A DNA stretch of 64,000 nt from contig NZ_LLYA01000146.1 of the NCBI RefSeq assembly GCF_001440415.1, positions 54,091 through 118,090 of the forward strand, in the 5' to 3' direction. Of the stretch, positions 62,995 through 64,000 are shown piece after piece; position 1 is the stretch's first letter, and each line of letters starts with the position of its first letter. The translations under genes and the position numbers were made by a program. The notes beneath the pieces are model-generated. The model made no database searches. It was not told the origin of the DNA and worked only from the letters and a program-made list of their open reading frames with translations. The stretch comes from Bradyrhizobium retamae. GTDB lineage: Bacteria; Pseudomonadota; Alphaproteobacteria; Rhizobiales; Xanthobacteraceae.

Positions 62995-63951
62995 CTATTT
63001 CTGCGTCACTGCGTGCTCGCTGAGATAAGCTTGGTAGGCGAGCCGGATGCCGTCCTCGAGCTTCGTGCTGGCGCGCCAGCCGAGTTTGGCCAGACGGCTG
63101 ACGTCGAGCAATTTTCGCGAGGTACCGTCCGGGCGCGAGGCATCAAAACCGATCTCGCCGCTGTAGCCGACGGTCGCCGCGACCACGCGGGCGAAATCGG
63201 CGATCGTGATGTCCTCGCCGGTGCCGATATTGACCAGTTCGCGATCCGAATAGGCCTTCATCAAGTGGATGCAGGCATCGGCAAGGTCGTCGACGTAGAG
63301 GAATTCGCGCCGCGGCGTGCCGGTGCCCCAGACCACGACGTTGTCAGCACCGGCAACCTTGGCTTCGTGAAAGCGGCGGATCAGCGCGGCGACGACGTGG
63401 CTGTATTCGGGATGATAATTGTCGCCGCGCCCATAAAGGTTGGTCGGCATCACATTGATGAAGTCGGCGCCGTACTGGCTGCGATAGGCCTCCACCATCT
63501 TGATCCCGGCGATCTTGGCAATCGCATAGGGCTCGTTGGTCGGCTCCAGCGGCCCCGTCAGCATGGAGTCCTCGCGCAACGGCTGCGGCGCCAGCTTGGG
63601 ATAGATGCAGGACGAGCCTAAGAACATCAGCTTCTCGGCGCCGTGGACATGCGCCGCATGGATCACGCTCGAAGCAATCGCCAGATTGTCGTAGAGGAAT
63701 TCGGCGCGCAGCGTGTTGTTGGCGACGATGCCGCCGACCTTGGCGGCCGCCAGAAACACCACCTGGGGCCTGTTGGCGGCAAACCAGCGGTTGACCGCGG
63801 CCTGATCGCGCAGATCGACCTCGCTGCGAGTTGCCGTCAGCAGTTCGACGTGTTCCGCAGCCAGCCGGCGCACCAGCGCGGCGCCGACCATGCCGCGGTG
63901 GCCGGCGACGTAGACCGTCTTGCCCTTCAGCTCAAACGGCAGGCTTGCCAT
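62995..63951 (-). CDS. fcl: GDP-L-fucose synthase
   Basis: A 318-residue SDR that epimerises and reduces GDP-4-keto-6-deoxymannose to GDP-L-fucose. Diagnostic text: VYVAGHRGMVGAALVRRLA, FLAAAKVGGIVANNT, FLGSSCIYPKLAPQPL and the catalytic EPYAIAKIAGIKMVEAY (Y-x3-K), then TNLYGRGDNYHPEYSHV. Its start overlaps the 3' end of gmd by 20 bases, so both are in one operon. Confidence 0.94.
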   Translation of the reverse strand: MASLPFELKGKTVYVAGHRGMVGAALVRRLAAEHVELLTATRSEVDLRDQAAVNRWFAANRPQVVFLAAAKVGGIVANNTLRAEFLYDNLAIASSVIHAAHVHGAEKLMFLGSSCIYPKLAPQPLREDSMLTGPLEPTNEPYAIAKIAGIKMVEAYRSQYGADFINVMPTNLYGRGDNYHPEYSHVVAALIRRFHEAKVAGADNVVVWGTGTPRREFLYVDDLADACIHLMKAYSDRELVNIGTGEDITIADFARVVAATVGYSGEIGFDASRPDGTSRKLLDVSRLAKLGWRASTKLEDGIRLAYQAYLSEHAVTQK

Positions 63952-64000
63952 TGGCGACCTCCCGCTTCGCTTCCTCGAGATCGTTCGTGACCATTTCCTT
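63932..64000 (-). CDS. gmd: GDP-mannose 4,6-dehydratase, C-terminal end only
   Basis: Only 22 C-terminal codons are inside the window, reading KEMVTNDLEEAKREVANGKP and then A, V, TGA. The sequence EMV..DLE.AKRE is the typical end of Gmd, and the 20-base overlap with fcl matches the usual gmd-fcl order. The enzyme makes GDP-4-keto-6-deoxymannose, the Fcl substrate. The family call depends on the short tail and on context. Confidence 0.6.
   Translation of the reverse strand, partial: KEMVTNDLEEAKREVANGKPAV

Overview
The window is a chromosomal segment of a GC-rich alphaproteobacterium of the Rhizobiales, most like Bradyrhizobium or Rhodopseudomonas. The support is protein similarity (a growth-pole-ring-type polar protein, LpcC-like and HldE/WaaF core enzymes, STAS-fused MlaE) and several families of short dispersed palindromic repeats that I know from Bradyrhizobium genomes. 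No tRNA, rRNA, CRISPR array, insertion sequence or phage gene was seen. Both edges cut genes: a thioesterase-fold gene on the left and the 3' end of a GDP-mannose 4,6-dehydratase on the right.

Layout. 1-7 kb: a 2Fe-2S ferredoxin and an Hpt phosphotransfer protein, divergent from a 1799-residue membrane-anchored coiled-coil protein that resembles the polar growth ring protein GPR/RgsE and TipN; their shared promoter region holds an exact TTAA-N7-TTAA CtrA box. 7-10 kb: an Mla-type lipid transport operon (mlaE with fused STAS domain, mlaF, mlaD). 10-17 kb: a dipeptide epimerase, an MFS carrier, an unrecognised low-complexity protein, a lipid-kinase remnant, and an emrAB efflux pair divergent from a TetR regulator with a perfect operator palindrome. 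18-29 kb: an accessory stretch that reads as stress and envelope physiology (exported amidohydrolase, HdeD, small Tat-signal protein, 14-TM MFS carrier, glutaminase, DUF1269 protein, AbgT carrier, membrane metallophosphatase, AI-2E permease). 29-41 kb: caspase-like exported protein, threonine dehydratase, LpxH-like hydrolase with a glycosyltransferase, thiD, stand-alone RAM domain, membrane J-protein, two c-type cytochromes, a CHRD protein, and an orphan form-II CoxL-type molybdenum hydroxylase subunit.

41-64 kb is an almost continuous cell-surface polysaccharide region: murJ (lipid II flippase); a GnnA/GnnB-like pair that probably makes UDP-GlcNAc3N for the diaminoglucose lipid A of this group; manC and a UDP-sugar epimerase; a flippase-like protein and a WecA-like initiating transferase; a minus-strand operon hldD-hldE-waaL-capD-glycosyltransferase; waaF and lpcC-like core transferases; galE; an MsbA-like ABC exporter; and fcl/gmd for GDP-fucose. 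Together they supply nucleotide sugars (Man, Fuc, heptose, Gal, diamino sugars), build the core, start and ligate O-antigen and export lipid-linked intermediates. Tight spacing and 4-base overlaps (hldE/waaL, emrA/emrB, mlaE/mlaF, lpxH-like/glycosyltransferase) mark the operons.
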